Shown here: piece after piece, positions 29,650 to 39,312 of the stretch
How positions within the stretch are numbered: the stretch's first letter is position 1
Layout: the number at the start of each line of letters is the position of its first letter
Assembly: GCA_004299845.1 (NCBI GenBank)
Contig: CP036201.1
Location: 868,001 to 932,000, forward strand
Direction: 5' to 3'
Source of the DNA: Verrucomicrobia bacterium S94
GTDB taxonomy: Bacteria; Verrucomicrobiota; Kiritimatiellia; Kiritimatiellales; Pontiellaceae
DNA length: 64,000 bases
Made by a program: the position numbers and the translations under genes
The notes under the pieces: generated by a model
Told to the model about the DNA's origin: nothing
Database searches by the model: none
What the model saw: only the letters and a program-made list of their open reading frames with translations

Positions 29650-30939
29650 ATGCTCTGGTTTATTTACAATCTGCTGTTTCCCGTAGTTTTCCTTTTTATG
29701 CTGCCGAAGTTTATTTCGCGCATGCTGAAGCGCGGTGGTTATGGGCAGCATTTTGAGCAGCGTATCGGGCACTTCGGACACAGTACAAAAGAAAAGCTGC
29801 GGGAACACAGACGCATCTGGGTGCATGCGGTGAGCGTGGGCGAAATTTATGTGGCGCTCCGTTTCATAAAAGCCTATCGGGAAAAATATCCGGAGGCGTA
29901 TTTTGCGCTGAGTACCACTACATCGACGGCCCACCGAATCGGCCTGAAGGAAATTGATGAACGGGATGTGCTGTTTTATTTTCCCGTTGATCTGCCGGTG
30001 ATCATCAAAAAAGTACTGGGCATCATTAATCCGCAGCGCATTGTGCTGATGGAAGGGGAATTCTGGCCCAACCTGATTCGGCTGGCGGATAAACAGGGAA
30101 TTCCCATTTCACTCGTCAATGGCCGCATGTCGGAAAAATCGTACAAAGGCTATAAAAAACTGCGCTCGCTGACGGCGGATATTCTGCGCCGGATTGACCC
30201 GATCTGTGTTCAGGGTGAGCTTGATGCGGAACGCATGCTGGGTATCGGGGCTCCGAAAGAGCATGTGCATATGATGGGCACGGTGAAGTTCGATGTCGCC
30301 GAGCGTGATCCTGTCGGTGAGGCAGTGGCCGGTGCGGTGATGTGTAAAATCGCTGTTCATGAAGATGCTGTGGTATTACTGGGCGGTTCCACCTGGCCCG
30401 GTGAAGAGGACGCGCTCTGTCGGCTGTATAAAAAACTGAGGGCCGATTTTCCGGATCTTTTTATGGTGCTGGCACCGCGCCATGTTGAGCGCGCGCCGGA
30501 GGTGATCCGGTGTCTCGAACAGCACGGATTGAGTTTTGTGCGCCGAAGTGAAATCGATACGTTCCCGGCATTGGAAAAGCGGCCTGATGTTTTATTCGTT
30601 GATACCACCGGCGAGCTGCGGAATTTCTATTCGGTGGCAGATATCATTTTTGTGGGAAAAAGTCTGTGCGAAAACGGCGGGCAGAATCCGATTGAGCCGG
30701 CGATGTATGGGAAAGCGGTTCTGGTCGGTCCGAATATGGAAAATTTCCCGTCAGTTATGCCGGTTTTCCTGAAAAATAAGGCGTTACAGCAGGTGGAGTG
30801 TTTCGAGGCTTTGGAACAGACCGTGGAAAACCTGCTGCGCGACCCGTCGGAGCGTACTGCACTTGGGGAACGCGCTTTCCGAACCGTGCAGGAAAATCGC
30901 GGGGCCATTGCTCGTACGGTTGAGCTCATCGGCGATTAG
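29650..30939 (+). CDS. waaA: 3-deoxy-D-manno-octulosonic acid (Kdo) transferase
   Basis: A 429-residue GT30 enzyme that adds Kdo from CMP-Kdo to the lipid A precursor at the inner membrane. It has an N-terminal membrane anchor (MLWFIYNLLFPVVFLFMLP), the acceptor-side HAVSVGEIYVA motif with its catalytic Glu, the EGEFWPNLIRLA motif and a C-terminal nucleotide-sugar half (LLGGSTWPGEEDAL, LAPRHVERAPEV, GGQNPIEPAMYGKAVLVGPN). Presence of waaA shows the cell makes LPS. It stands just after the dapL terminator and before a small membrane protein. Confidence 0.93.
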   Translation: MLWFIYNLLFPVVFLFMLPKFISRMLKRGGYGQHFEQRIGHFGHSTKEKLREHRRIWVHAVSVGEIYVALRFIKAYREKYPEAYFALSTTTSTAHRIGLKEIDERDVLFYFPVDLPVIIKKVLGIINPQRIVLMEGEFWPNLIRLADKQGIPISLVNGRMSEKSYKGYKKLRSLTADILRRIDPICVQGELDAERMLGIGAPKEHVHMMGTVKFDVAERDPVGEAVAGAVMCKIAVHEDAVVLLGGSTWPGEEDALCRLYKKLRADFPDLFMVLAPRHVERAPEVIRCLEQHGLSFVRRSEIDTFPALEKRPDVLFVDTTGELRNFYSVADIIFVGKSLCENGGQNPIEPAMYGKAVLVGPNMENFPSVMPVFLKNKALQQVECFEALEQTVENLLRDPSERTALGERAFRTVQENRGAIARTVELIGD

Positions 30940-31002
30940 GGTGGACGGTTCACGATCTTTTTGCCACTTTTACTGAAATTTTTTACTGGAAACGGATTTA
31001 CG

Positions 31003-31389
31003 ATGTCTGAGAGCGATATTTATAAGCAACGCGAACCGATCCCGATGGGGAAAAAACCGGAAAAAAAAAGGCGCCGCCGCCGTTCGGATTCCCAGCGTGC
31101 GTTTGATGACCGGCCCCGTAAACGGCGGAGCAGAAACAGCGGGTTGCGTCGGTTGATCCATTTAGCGCGTAAGTCGGAAAACGAAAAAATCGTCTGGTCG
31201 GTTTTTGGTATCGGGATTCTGCTACTGGTGGTGGTGGTCGCCATCTGGCAGTTTTTCCTGCAGGAACGGCTGATTCGTCAGGAAGAACAAAGTAGTGACT
31301 ACATAGAAAATCAGACCGTCATTCCGGCCACAAGCCATGAATCGCTCATTCCGGGTTCTGTGCCGACCACCGTGTCAGCCGCGGAATAA
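31003..31389 (+). CDS. Small single-pass membrane protein, basic N-terminus
   Basis: A 128-residue protein without recognisable family. Residues 16-60 are extremely basic (KKPEKKRRRRRSD, RPRKRRSRNSG). One strong membrane helix lies at about 63-85 (IVWSVFGIGILLLVVVVAIWQFF), followed by a short polar tail of about 40 residues. The topology would be N-in, C-out by the positive-inside rule. The ATG at 31003 is preferred over an upstream TTG at 30961, although no good ribosome-binding site is seen. It lies 63 bases after waaA and its 3' end overlaps the convergent M50 protease gene by 15 bases. Confidence 0.6.
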   Translation: MSESDIYKQREPIPMGKKPEKKRRRRRSDSQRAFDDRPRKRRSRNSGLRRLIHLARKSENEKIVWSVFGIGILLLVVVVAIWQFFLQERLIRQEEQSSDYIENQTVIPATSHESLIPGSVPTTVSAAE

Positions 31390-32148
31390 ATCCCGCAATT
31401 TTTCAGCAATTGATGCGCCGGTACTTCCGCTGCGTGCGTAGGGTGGAGGGCTGACTTCCACATCAATCTGTCCGTCGCGATATCCGCTGAAGTGCGCGGC
31501 CTGATGTTCCATCATGACCATGCGTAGTTCCTGCTGTCCGGCAAAATAGATGTAGCCGCCGATGAGGGCCAGAATCAGGTTCATGCTCCACAGGCCGTAG
31601 ACCACAAAAAAAATGCAGAAATATTTACCGATGGTGGCCGCCAGTCGCGTGGCATCCAGTCGAGTGCGTTTCAATGCGAGAGCGGCGCGCAGTACGCGCC
31701 CGCCGTCCATCGGGAAACAGGGCAGAATATTAAAAAACAGGAGCACCAGATTAATGGCTCCGATGAAAAAAAGAATCGACGACGCCGTTTGAATGCCGAT
31801 GAATGTCAACACTGCACCCAGTACCAAACTTACGGCCGGACCGGCCAGTGCAATTAATATTTCCTGTTTGGGGTGTGTGGGCATGTAAGACATGCGGGCA
31901 ACCCCTCCGAGAATCCCCAGCTCAATATCCTTTACATGCCCGCCCAGCCGGATTGCCGTCAGGGCATGACCCAGCTCGTGGAGGGCGACGCTGGCAAAAA
32001 TACCCACAACGATAACCAGACCCAGCAGCAGATTCTGTGAACTATAACGCAGGGCCAGCAAGGGTGAAAGAATCAGAAGGGTCATGCTCACCTTGATCGG
32101 TATGCCGAAGGCGCTGCCCAGTACAAGTGTGTTGTTTTCCATTTTCAT
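31375..32148 (-). CDS. M50 family (site-2-type) membrane metalloprotease
   Basis: A 257-residue integral membrane protease with the zinc-binding HELGH in transmembrane helix 2 (SVALHELGHALTAIRLGG, about residues 57-61). The third ligand motif NILPCFPMDGGRVLR follows near residue 145. About five or six hydrophobic helices are visible. There is no CBS or PDZ domain; the tail of about 50 residues is polar with a proline-rich stretch. It fits the short SpoIVFB/Rip-like group; the substrate is unknown. The ATG at 32148 is used; a TTG just before it is less likely. It is convergent with the small membrane protein gene. Confidence 0.88.
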   Translation of the reverse strand: MKMENNTLVLGSAFGIPIKVSMTLLILSPLLALRYSSQNLLLGLVIVVGIFASVALHELGHALTAIRLGGHVKDIELGILGGVARMSYMPTHPKQEILIALAGPAVSLVLGAVLTFIGIQTASSILFFIGAINLVLLFFNILPCFPMDGGRVLRAALALKRTRLDATRLAATIGKYFCIFFVVYGLWSMNLILALIGGYIYFAGQQELRMVMMEHQAAHFSGYRDGQIDVEVSPPPYARSGSTGASIAEKLRDLFRG

Positions 32149-32246
32149 CAAAAGTATATTCCCGGATTGTCAGAAGTCCGACAACCTCCCTCTATGAAGG
32201 TTCAAAAACAAGTCGAAACCGTCATTTTATCGTTTAATATCTATAA

Positions 32247-32272
32247 ATTTCATACATTATAATGTGTGAAAT
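32247..32272 (+). promoter_or_regulatory. 26-bp palindrome over a TATAAT box, probable ArsR-type operator
   Basis: ATTTCATACATTA (32247-32259) and TAATGTGTGAAAT (32260-32272) form a palindrome with a single mismatched pair. A perfect TATAAT sits at its centre (32258-32263), though no good -35 box is present. The position, about 90 bases before an ArsR-type regulator gene, suggests autoregulation. A second, smaller repeat lies at 32334-32351. Confidence 0.6.
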
Positions 32273-32333
32273 AAGTGCAGGAAGCATTTGTTTTCTTGTC
32301 AGATGCGTTGACAGGTCGGGGGAAATATCCTTT

Positions 32334-32351
32334 TATCCGGAAATTCGGATA
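32334..32351 (+). promoter_or_regulatory. Inverted repeat next to the start of the ArsR-methyltransferase gene
   Basis: TATCCG-N6-CGGATA, eight bases before the start codon and just downstream of a possible promoter (TTGACA at 32308-32313, TTTTAT at 32331-32336). It could be a second operator, or a hairpin that masks the start site. Confidence 0.4.
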
Positions 32352-32359
32352 TATGGATA

Positions 32360-33283
32360 ATGAGTGATATTCTTGATATTTTTAAAGCACTGGCCGATGA
32401 GGGGCGTCTGCGTATTCTGCGTTCAATTGACCAGGCGGAGCTGTCGGTGGCTGAGCTGGTCCAGGCGCTGGACATGCCGCAGTCGACGGTCAGCCGTCAC
32501 CTGAAGCCGATGCGTGAAGCGGGGCTGGTGGCGTCGCGTCGGGACGGGACGTCGGTTTTCTACAATCGTGGTGAGCTTTTTCGCGATGAGGCGTTTGCGC
32601 GGATTCTGAATGAGCGTCTGAAAGAGATTTCCGTGGCGAATCGCGATGCGGCGGCGGTGGAGCGGGTATTGGATCTGCGGCGGAAAAAAAGTCGGGAATT
32701 TTTTGATGAAATTGCCGGGCGTTATGGATCGCTGACGGAACCGGGCGGGGGCTGGCAGGCGCTGGCGGCCGGTCTGGCGGCCGGATTTTCGGGAAAGCGG
32801 GTTGCTGATCTTGGCTGCGGTGAGGGTGCGCTGACGTTGTTGCTGGCGCGTTTTGCAGCTTCAGTTACGGCATACGATCAGTCGGAAAACATGCTGAAGC
32901 TCGTTTCGGAAAAAGCAAAAGAGCTGAATATCGGCGAACGGCTTGAGCTGAAGGTCGGTAATCTGGAGCATCTGGATTTGAGCGGTGAGGTTTATGATGC
33001 CATCTTTATCAGTCAGGCGCTGCATCATACTTCGAATCCTGAAGAGGTTATCGAAAAGGCGGCGGCGGGCCTGTGTGCTGGTGGGCAGCTGATTATTCTG
33101 GATCTTGACCGGCATGAACATGAATGGACGCGTGAGGAGTGGGCCGATCAGTGGCTCGGTTTTGAGCGGCTTGAAATCCGCGACTGGCTGACGGATGCCG
33201 GTATTGACCCGGTGGTTATCGATTCGCTGCCGGGTTCAACCCCCGATCTTTCGGTTTTAATTGTTGTAGGAATGAAAAAGTAG
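32360..33283 (+). CDS. ArsR-type regulator fused to SAM-dependent methyltransferase
   Basis: A 307-residue two-domain protein. Residues 1-95 are an ArsR winged helix (ALADEGRLRILRSI, MPQSTVSRHLKPMREAGLVASRRDG). Residues 110-307 are a class I methyltransferase with the SAM motif VADLGCGEGALTLLLA, an acidic residue after strand 2 (VTAYDQSENML) and FISQALHHTSNPEEV. The methyltransferase half may act as a SAM/SAH sensor rather than, or as well as, an enzyme. This is inferred from its place 132 bases before ahcY, the gene that removes SAH. Similar fusions near methionine-cycle genes are known in other bacteria. A palindromic operator candidate lies upstream. Confidence 0.87.
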   Translation: MSDILDIFKALADEGRLRILRSIDQAELSVAELVQALDMPQSTVSRHLKPMREAGLVASRRDGTSVFYNRGELFRDEAFARILNERLKEISVANRDAAAVERVLDLRRKKSREFFDEIAGRYGSLTEPGGGWQALAAGLAAGFSGKRVADLGCGEGALTLLLARFAASVTAYDQSENMLKLVSEKAKELNIGERLELKVGNLEHLDLSGEVYDAIFISQALHHTSNPEEVIEKAAAGLCAGGQLIILDLDRHEHEWTREEWADQWLGFERLEIRDWLTDAGIDPVVIDSLPGSTPDLSVLIVVGMKK

Positions 33284-33415
33284 TTTTGAGTTTTGATTTC
33301 CGAATGTTGACAAGGTGGCCGGCGCAGTTTCTTTCTTAAAAAAGATCAGTGTCGTCTGAGCTCTTAACATCGGGAATCTTCAATCTGAAATCATAAATGG
33401 AACAGGAGACTTCCA

Positions 33416-34858
33416 ATGGCTGGAAAAAAGAAAGCTTCCAAAAAGAAAGCTGCAAAGAAAAAAGTACAGGACTACATCATTGCGGATATCGGTTTGGCCG
33501 ATTTCGGCCGCAAAGAGATGGAGCTGGCGGAATATGAAATGCCGGGCCTGATGGCATTGCGTGAAAAATACGGTAAGGAAAAACCGTTGAAAGGCGCACG
33601 CATCACCGGATCGCTTCATATGACGATTCAGACGGCGATGCTGATTGAAACGCTGCAGGCTTTGGGGGCGAAAGTACGCTGGGCGAGCTGTAATATTTTT
33701 TCGACTCAGGATCACGCCGCAGCCGCTGTTGCGAAAAAGGGGACTCCGGTTTTTGCGGTTAAAGGTGAATCACTGAAAGAATACTGGGAATACACCGACC
33801 GGATTCTCGACTGGGGTAACGGTCTGGGGCCGAATGTGATTCTGGATGACGGTGGTGATGCCACTATGTTTGTGCAGGTGGGCTATAAGGCGGAAAAGAA
33901 TCCGGCTGTTTTGGATAAAAAGCCGGGGTCTGAAGAGGAGGCTGTTTTTCTGGCGCAGGTGAAGACGGCGCTGAAAAAAGATCCGAACCGTTTTTCCCGC
34001 ATCACGAAAGAAATCCGGGGCGTCTCCGAAGAAACCACGACGGGTGTACACCGCCTTTATCAGCTGGCTGAAAAAGGGGAACTGCTCTTCCCTGCTTTTA
34101 ATGTGAATGACTCGGTCACGAAGTCCAAGTTTGACAATCTTTACGGCTGCCGTCATTCGCTGGTCGATTCGATTATGCGTGCGACCGATGTTATGCTGTC
34201 CGGCAAAGTGGCCGTGGTGGCCGGTTACGGGGATGTCGGCAAAGGATGTGCACAGTCTCTGCGCGGCCAGGGAGCCCGCGTGATTGTAACTGAAATCGAT
34301 CCGATCTGTGCGCTTCAGGCGGCGATGGAAGGTTATGAAGTTATGACCATGAATGAGGCCTGTCTGCTTGGTGATGTTTTTGTGACCACAACCGGAAACT
34401 GCGATGTCATCACCGAGCGTCATATGAAGAAAATGAAGGATATGGCGATAGTCTGCAATATCGGCCACTTTGATTCCGAGATTCAGGTGGAGAAAATGCG
34501 GAAATACAAATGGACGAATATCAAACCGCAGGTTGATAAAATCACTATGCCGAAAGGGAACAGCATTATCCTGCTGGCCGAAGGCCGTCTGGTGAATCTC
34601 GGCTGCGCGACCGGTCATCCGAGTTTTGTAATGTCCAACAGTTTCACCAATCAGGTGCTGGCGCAGATGGAGCTGTATTGCAATCCCGGAAAATATCCGA
34701 TCGGTGTATACACACTGCCGAAGATTCTCGACGAGGAAGTAGCCCGGCTGCACCTCGAAAAGATCGGTGTAAAACTGGATACGTTGACGCACAAGCAGGC
34801 TAAATACCTCGGTATTCCGAAAGACGGCCCGTTTAAACCGGAGCATTACCGGTACTAA
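33416..34858 (+). CDS. ahcY: S-adenosylhomocysteine hydrolase
   Basis: A 480-residue NAD-dependent enzyme that splits SAH into adenosine and homocysteine, relieving product inhibition of methyltransferases. Visible: [29 protein letters not shown], the NAD-binding [18 protein letters not shown], and the C-terminal [14 protein letters not shown] ... KPEHYRY typical of the family. The insert between about 150 and 200 matches the longer bacterial form. The first 16 residues are an unusual lysine/alanine tail ([16 protein letters not shown]) not needed for the fold. An AGGAG site precedes the ATG. A TTGACA box at 33307 may give it its own promoter besides read-through from the ArsR fusion gene. 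Confidence 0.95.
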   Translation: MAGKKKASKKKAAKKKVQDYIIADIGLADFGRKEMELAEYEMPGLMALREKYGKEKPLKGARITGSLHMTIQTAMLIETLQALGAKVRWASCNIFSTQDHAAAAVAKKGTPVFAVKGESLKEYWEYTDRILDWGNGLGPNVILDDGGDATMFVQVGYKAEKNPAVLDKKPGSEEEAVFLAQVKTALKKDPNRFSRITKEIRGVSEETTTGVHRLYQLAEKGELLFPAFNVNDSVTKSKFDNLYGCRHSLVDSIMRATDVMLSGKVAVVAGYGDVGKGCAQSLRGQGARVIVTEIDPICALQAAMEGYEVMTMNEACLLGDVFVTTTGNCDVITERHMKKMKDMAIVCNIGHFDSEIQVEKMRKYKWTNIKPQVDKITMPKGNSIILLAEGRLVNLGCATGHPSFVMSNSFTNQVLAQMELYCNPGKYPIGVYTLPKILDEEVARLHLEKIGVKLDTLTHKQAKYLGIPKDGPFKPEHYRY

Positions 34859-34880
34859 GGTTTCCGGCAGTTGGAAAACA

Positions 34881-34910
34881 AAAGGCGACTCGTTGCGGGT
34901 CGCCTTTTTT
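34881..34910 (+). terminator. Intrinsic terminator of ahcY
   Basis: Stem AAAGGCGAC / GTCGCCTTT with a 9-base loop, followed by T residues. It ends only a few bases before the stop codon of the convergent gene. Confidence 0.85.
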
Positions 34911-34913
34911 CAT

Positions 34914-35453
34914 CTAAACCTCGATGCAATAGGATTCCGTGATTACGTAATCCATACGGGGCGCTTTATCGGGAACCGGGAGATTTTTCAATCGCTGGGC
35001 ATCGACTGCGAGGCCGATGGTGACGGCGTTGTAAAAAGTGAGCAGGTCATCGTAGAAGTCGAGTTCTTCACCGATTCGGTGTCCTTCATTATCAAACGCA
35101 ACCCCGGGAACGAGAATGAGGTCGAGTTCGTCGGCATCGGCAAACTCCGGATTGAGCGGTTCGACGGTTCCGTATGTATTGCGTTTGAACGTCTCTCCCA
35201 TTTTAGCCATGCGGTAGATGCCGAGATTTTCATCGAGGGCGGGGATGTAAAATTCACGCTCCTCCTGCGGCATAATGTGGGTGACGTCGACCTGCTCCGG
35301 CTGCGGGGCGTAGGCCCCGATTTTCCTGGCGGCGATATAATCCTTGTGGGATTTCAGACGTTTGACTGCAAGAAATCCGTTTGCTTCCACAATGGGCAGT
35401 CCCATGCCGTGGAGCTGATCTTTGATGTATGTGCGTATTTCTTCGGTTGTCAT
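34914..35453 (-). CDS. 5-formyltetrahydrofolate cyclo-ligase family protein
   Basis: A 179-residue protein of the YgfA/MTHFS family, which turns 5-formyl-THF into methenyl-THF using ATP. The central region MPQEEREFYIPALDE and the motif LDLILVPGVAFDNEGHRIG are family-typical. The ATP/phosphate loop that usually reads GxGxGYYDR is here GEELDFYDDLL: the glycines and the arginine are replaced by acidic and hydrophobic residues. Activity is thus uncertain; it may be a divergent or non-catalytic member. It is the second gene of a leftward pair with the Ca/Na exchanger (15-base gap). Its 3' end abuts the ahcY terminator. Confidence 0.75.
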   Translation of the reverse strand: MTTEEIRTYIKDQLHGMGLPIVEANGFLAVKRLKSHKDYIAARKIGAYAPQPEQVDVTHIMPQEEREFYIPALDENLGIYRMAKMGETFKRNTYGTVEPLNPEFADADELDLILVPGVAFDNEGHRIGEELDFYDDLLTFYNAVTIGLAVDAQRLKNLPVPDKAPRMDYVITESYCIEV

Positions 35454-35468
35454 GGATGAGGTCTCCGT

Positions 35469-36518
35469 TCAGATAAAAAAAGCCATCGCTGCGGCATACA
35501 GGATAACCATGCATGCGGCAACCGAGAGCGAGGCGGTTCTGGTTTTCGTTTTAAGCAGCAGACTGCCGGTCAGTGTCAGTACAAAAATCAGCATAACACT
35601 CGTCCAGTGTTTGGAAGAGGCGTTGGTCAGCAGGCTGGCTTTCCGCATGGCCACATCGGCTACAAAAATGATCAGCAGGTTAAACATATTGCTGCCGAAT
35701 ACATTACCGACCGCCATATCCAGAAATCCGAGCCGGATGCTGCTGAATGAGATTACCAGTTCCGGAAGGCTGGTGGAAATAGCGAGGAAAATGGTGCCGA
35801 TAAGACTGGCTTCAAGGCCGAACCCGCCCTGTTCAGGCGGAAGAGCCATACGGCTTCCGAGAATGGAGAGGATAACGCCGCCGCCGATAATAAGTGCACA
35901 GAGACAGAGCAGAATACTGTAAAAACGTACTGCCGGCATATGTGTGAGAGCGTCCTCTTCGGGCAGATGTTCCTCCGTTTCTTCGACGGCGTTTTTATGC
36001 TGCCGATGTTCGCGGAGCAGCACGCCGAGGTAGAAGAGGGGAAGGGCAAGCACCACAGCTGAACAGTCGAGTCCGGGAATCATCCAGGTTTCGCAGGGAG
36101 CGCGGATGTAGGCGACGGCAAAGAGGCCGAGCATGACCAACCCGTAAATAGCGGAATCCATATGCGGACTTTTCATCTCCGTTGGCTTGAAATATCTGGT
36201 GAAAAACAGTGCCATAAAAGCCAGAATAAGTAGGTTGAATACATTCGACCCCAGCATGTTTCCGATCGCGAGATCGGCCCCGTCGGCTGCCGTTGCCGCG
36301 TTAAAAACGGAGGTCAGCGAGACCACCAGCTCCGGCAGGCTGGTCACCCCCGCCAGAAAAATCAATCCAATCAGTCCGTTGCCCAGACCCGTTCGGCTGC
36401 CCAGTGCATCACCGTACATACTCAGTTTAATTCCGGCAGCCACCACCAAGGCTGCTGTAGCGATAAAAGCGAGCACCAGTCCGGATTGCGTGCCGATCAA
36501 TTGTTCAAAGAATTGCAT
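35469..36518 (-). CDS. Calcium/sodium antiporter of the CaCA family (YrbG-like)
   Basis: A 349-residue inner-membrane exchanger with about ten helices in two inverted halves. Each half carries the alpha-repeat: GLIGLIFLAGVTSLPELVVS in the first and SLIGTIFLAISTSLPELVIS in the second. Each repeat is followed by a GNMLGSN or GNVFGSN-type motif (AIGNMLGSNVFNLL, AVGNVFGSNMFNLL). The halves are joined by an acidic loop (EETEEHLPEEDAL). It exchanges Ca2+ for Na+ or H+. It is the first gene of a leftward pair and is divergent from clpB. Confidence 0.9.
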   Translation of the reverse strand: MQFFEQLIGTQSGLVLAFIATAALVVAAGIKLSMYGDALGSRTGLGNGLIGLIFLAGVTSLPELVVSLTSVFNAATAADGADLAIGNMLGSNVFNLLILAFMALFFTRYFKPTEMKSPHMDSAIYGLVMLGLFAVAYIRAPCETWMIPGLDCSAVVLALPLFYLGVLLREHRQHKNAVEETEEHLPEEDALTHMPAVRFYSILLCLCALIIGGGVILSILGSRMALPPEQGGFGLEASLIGTIFLAISTSLPELVISFSSIRLGFLDMAVGNVFGSNMFNLLIIFVADVAMRKASLLTNASSKHWTSVMLIFVLTLTGSLLLKTKTRTASLSVAACMVILYAAAMAFFI

Positions 36519-36702
36519 GTGTCTTTTTGTACACGAGTTTCAATCTCCGGAACAACTCTTATTGACTCAGTGTGACATCTCTAAGGGTTGAAATGGCGCG
36601 GTTTTCAGAGGTTGGAAACAGCTAATCTTTGGAAAAGGGGCATTTTTTGCGTTGGCACAGTCGGTGCGTTAAAGCAGATAACCTTATGAAAGGAGTCGAA
36701 CC

Positions 36703-39276
36703 ATGGATTTGAATAAAAGTACACAGAAGGTACAGGAGGCGCTGCAGCAGGCGCAGGTTAAGGCATTGCGGTACGGGCATCAGGAAGTGGATGCGGAGCA
36801 TGTGCTTTTTGCATTGCTGGAGCAGGAGAATGGATTGGTTCCGCGTCTGATTGAGACGATCGGTGCTTCGGTGCCGGTGATTACGGCGCGTGTGGAGCAG
36901 GAGCTGGAGAAGAAACCGCGGGTTTCCGGGGCGACGGAGCCGGGCAAGGTTTATATTACCCAGCGTTTGAATCAGCTGCTGGTAAAGGCCGGAGATTTGG
37001 CGAAAAAACTCAAGGATGAGTTTGTTTCGGTGGAGCATCTGCTGGTGGTGTTTGCAGATGAGCTGCCGTTGCTGAAGGAAAACGGTGTGGATGCAACTGC
37101 GGTTTTTCAGGCCTTGGAAAAGGTGCGTGGAAATCAGCGTGTGACGTCGGATAACCCGGAGGGGCAGTACGAGGCGCTGGAAAAATACGGCCAGGACCTG
37201 GTGGAAGTGGCGCGTTCGGGTAAAATGGATCCGGTGATCGGCCGGGATGCGGAGATCCGGTCGGTGATCCGTATTCTTTCTCGGAAAACGAAAAACAATC
37301 CGGTGCTGATCGGTGAGCCCGGCGTGGGTAAAACCGCGATCGTGGAGGGGCTTGCGCAGCGTATTGTACGCGGTGACGTTCCGGAGGGACTGAAGGAGAA
37401 GTCGATCTGGGCGCTGGATATGACGGCGCTGATGGCCGGGGCTAAATACCGTGGTGAATTTGAAGAGCGTCTGAAGGCGGTGCTGCAGGAGATTAAGGCG
37501 TCCGAGGGCCGGATTATTCTGTTTATCGATGAGCTGCATACAATTGTGGGCGCCGGAAAAACAGAAGGTTCCTCCGATGCCGGGAATATGCTGAAACCGA
37601 TGCTGGCGCGCGGAGAGCTGCACTGTATCGGTGCGACGACGCTGGATGAACACCGGAAATATATTGAAAAGGATTCGGCGCTGGAGCGGCGCTTCCAGCC
37701 GGTGATGGTGGATGTGCCGAGTGTGGAGGATACAATTTCTATTCTGCGCGGATTGAAGGAGCGTTTCGAGGTGCACCACGGGGTGCGGATTCAGGATGCG
37801 GCGCTGGTTGCATCGGCGGTGTTGTCGGATCGGTATATTTCCGACCGTTTTCTGCCGGACAAGGCGATTGACCTGATGGACGAGGCGTGTGCCACGATTC
37901 GTACGGAGATTGATTCGATGCCGGCGGAGCTGGATGAAATCACCCGTAAGGTGATGCGTCTGGAAATTGAAGAAACGGCATTGAAAAAAGAAAAAGACGA
38001 AGCCTCGAAAGAGCGGCTGGAGTCGCTGCGTCAGGAACTGGCAGATCTGAAGGCGGAAGCGGATTCGATGCGTGCCCAGTGGAATAATGAAAAGGTTGGT
38101 ATTGAGCGGGTCCGTGAACTGCGTGAAGGGCTGGAACTGGCCCGGAGGGAGGCTGAGAAGGCGGAGCGGGAATATGATCTGGAACGCGTGGCGAAACTGC
38201 GGCATGGAACGATTCCGGATATTACGGCAAAGCTCAAAGAGGCGGAAGCTTCGATGGAGCAGAGCGATGTGGCCCTGCTGCGCGAAGAGGTGACGGAAGA
38301 GGAAATTGCCGAGGTGATTTCCCGCTGGGCGGGCATTCCGCTGACGAAGCTGCTCGAAGGCGAACGTGAAAAGCTGCTGAAACTGGATGATGTTTTACAC
38401 CAGCGGGTAATCGGTCAGGATGATGCCGTGCAGGCGGTGGCCGATGCAGTGCTGCGTGCCCGTGCGGGGATCAAGAATCCGAACCGACCGATCGGTTCAT
38501 TTCTGTTCCTGGGACCGACCGGAGTGGGTAAAACCGAGCTGGCGCGTACGCTGGCCTGGGAGCTTTTTGATTCCGAGACGAATATGGTCCGGATCGATAT
38601 GAGCGAATATATGGAAAAGCATACCGTATCGCGCCTGGTCGGGGCGCCTCCCGGTTATGTGGGTTTCGAAGAGGGTGGCCAGTTGACGGAAGCGGTGCGG
38701 CGGAAACCGTATTGCGTGGTGCTGCTTGACGAAATTGAAAAGGCGCATCATGACGTGTTCAATGTGCTGCTCCAGATTCTGGAAGACGGTCGGTTGACGG
38801 ATTCTCATGGGCGTACTGTGGATTTCAAGAATACGATCATCATTATGACCAGCAATATCGGTTCGACGCATCTGCTGGACGGTATTGATGAGGGCGGTCA
38901 AATTTCGGAGTCTGCGCGGGCTCAGGTGATGGCCGCGCTGCGAAGCCATTTCCGTCCGGAATTTCTGAACCGGGTGGATGAGACGGTGTTGTTTAAACCG
39001 CTGAAGCTGGATGAAATTGCCGGCATCGTGAAGTTACTCGCAGAGGAATTGAAGGATCGGCTGCAGCAACAGCGGATCGGGCTTGAAATCAGTGATGACG
39101 CCTTGCGGTACATTGCCGAGGAAGGATTTGATCCGGTCTACGGAGCCCGTCCGTTGAAGCGATTTATTCAGCAGTATCTGGAAACGCCGATTTCCCGCAG
39201 CATCATTTCCGGGAAAAAAACGGAAGGATCTGATGTTGAGGTGGTTCTGGAGGGAAGGGAATTAATAATCAGGTAG
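36703..39276 (+). CDS. clpB: ATP-dependent disaggregase ClpB
   Basis: An 857-residue hexameric AAA+ chaperone that with DnaK rescues aggregated proteins. It has an N-terminal Clp repeat domain (1-145), a first AAA+ module with Walker [14 protein letters not shown] and Walker [16 protein letters not shown], and a coiled-coil M-domain at about 410-525 (heptads rich in Glu, Lys and Leu). The second AAA+ module has [11 protein letters not shown] and [11 protein letters not shown], and the C-terminal domain follows. The M-domain separates it from ClpA/ClpC. The upstream region (36519-36702) holds no clear sigma-32 site. A GG-N10-GC pair in TTGGCACAGTCGGTGCGTT (36652-36670) resembles a sigma-54 element but is weak evidence. 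GGAG lies eight to ten bases before the ATG. Confidence 0.95.
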   Translation: MDLNKSTQKVQEALQQAQVKALRYGHQEVDAEHVLFALLEQENGLVPRLIETIGASVPVITARVEQELEKKPRVSGATEPGKVYITQRLNQLLVKAGDLAKKLKDEFVSVEHLLVVFADELPLLKENGVDATAVFQALEKVRGNQRVTSDNPEGQYEALEKYGQDLVEVARSGKMDPVIGRDAEIRSVIRILSRKTKNNPVLIGEPGVGKTAIVEGLAQRIVRGDVPEGLKEKSIWALDMTALMAGAKYRGEFEERLKAVLQEIKASEGRIILFIDELHTIVGAGKTEGSSDAGNMLKPMLARGELHCIGATTLDEHRKYIEKDSALERRFQPVMVDVPSVEDTISILRGLKERFEVHHGVRIQDAALVASAVLSDRYISDRFLPDKAIDLMDEACATIRTEIDSMPAELDEITRKVMRLEIEETALKKEKDEASKERLESLRQELADLKAEADSMRAQWNNEKVGIERVRELREGLELARREAEKAEREYDLERVAKLRHGTIPDITAKLKEAEASMEQSDVALLREEVTEEEIAEVISRWAGIPLTKLLEGEREKLLKLDDVLHQRVIGQDDAVQAVADAVLRARAGIKNPNRPIGSFLFLGPTGVGKTELARTLAWELFDSETNMVRIDMSEYMEKHTVSRLVGAPPGYVGFEEGGQLTEAVRRKPYCVVLLDEIEKAHHDVFNVLLQILEDGRLTDSHGRTVDFKNTIIIMTSNIGSTHLLDGIDEGGQISESARAQVMAALRSHFRPEFLNRVDETVLFKPLKLDEIAGIVKLLAEELKDRLQQQRIGLEISDDALRYIAEEGFDPVYGARPLKRFIQQYLETPISRSIISGKKTEGSDVEVVLEGRELIIR

Positions 39277-39280
39277 ACCA

Positions 39281-39309
39281 TTTCGCGGTAGTAAAAAATA
39301 CTAGCGAAA
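39281..39309 (+). terminator. Hairpin after clpB, probable terminator
   Basis: Two stacked stems, TTTCGC / GCGAAA and TAGTA / TACTA, around an A5 loop with a two-base bulge, directly after the clpB stop. It is followed only by ATATTG, so its strength as a terminator is uncertain. Confidence 0.45.
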
Positions 39310-39312
39310 ATA

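Noticed and set aside
28342-29934. A 530-codon minus-strand frame opposite dapL and the start of waaA
   Set aside because: Both sense genes are clearly real; the antisense product has shadow composition and spans two genes and a terminator.
33284-33415. Possible SAH riboswitch ahead of ahcY
   Set aside because: I looked for the conserved core and pairing of the class and found none; only a TTGACA box is present.
36652-36670. GG-N10-GC element resembling a sigma-54 promoter before clpB
   Set aside because: Only the GG and GC pairs match; no activator site or sigma-54 context is seen, and clpB is not usually sigma-54-dependent.
36622-38205. A 527-codon open frame on the minus strand opposite clpB
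   Set aside because: It is a mirror of a well-conserved clpB frame with strong third-position bias; its composition (His, Arg, Leu, Gln) is typical of antisense shadows and it has no start signal.
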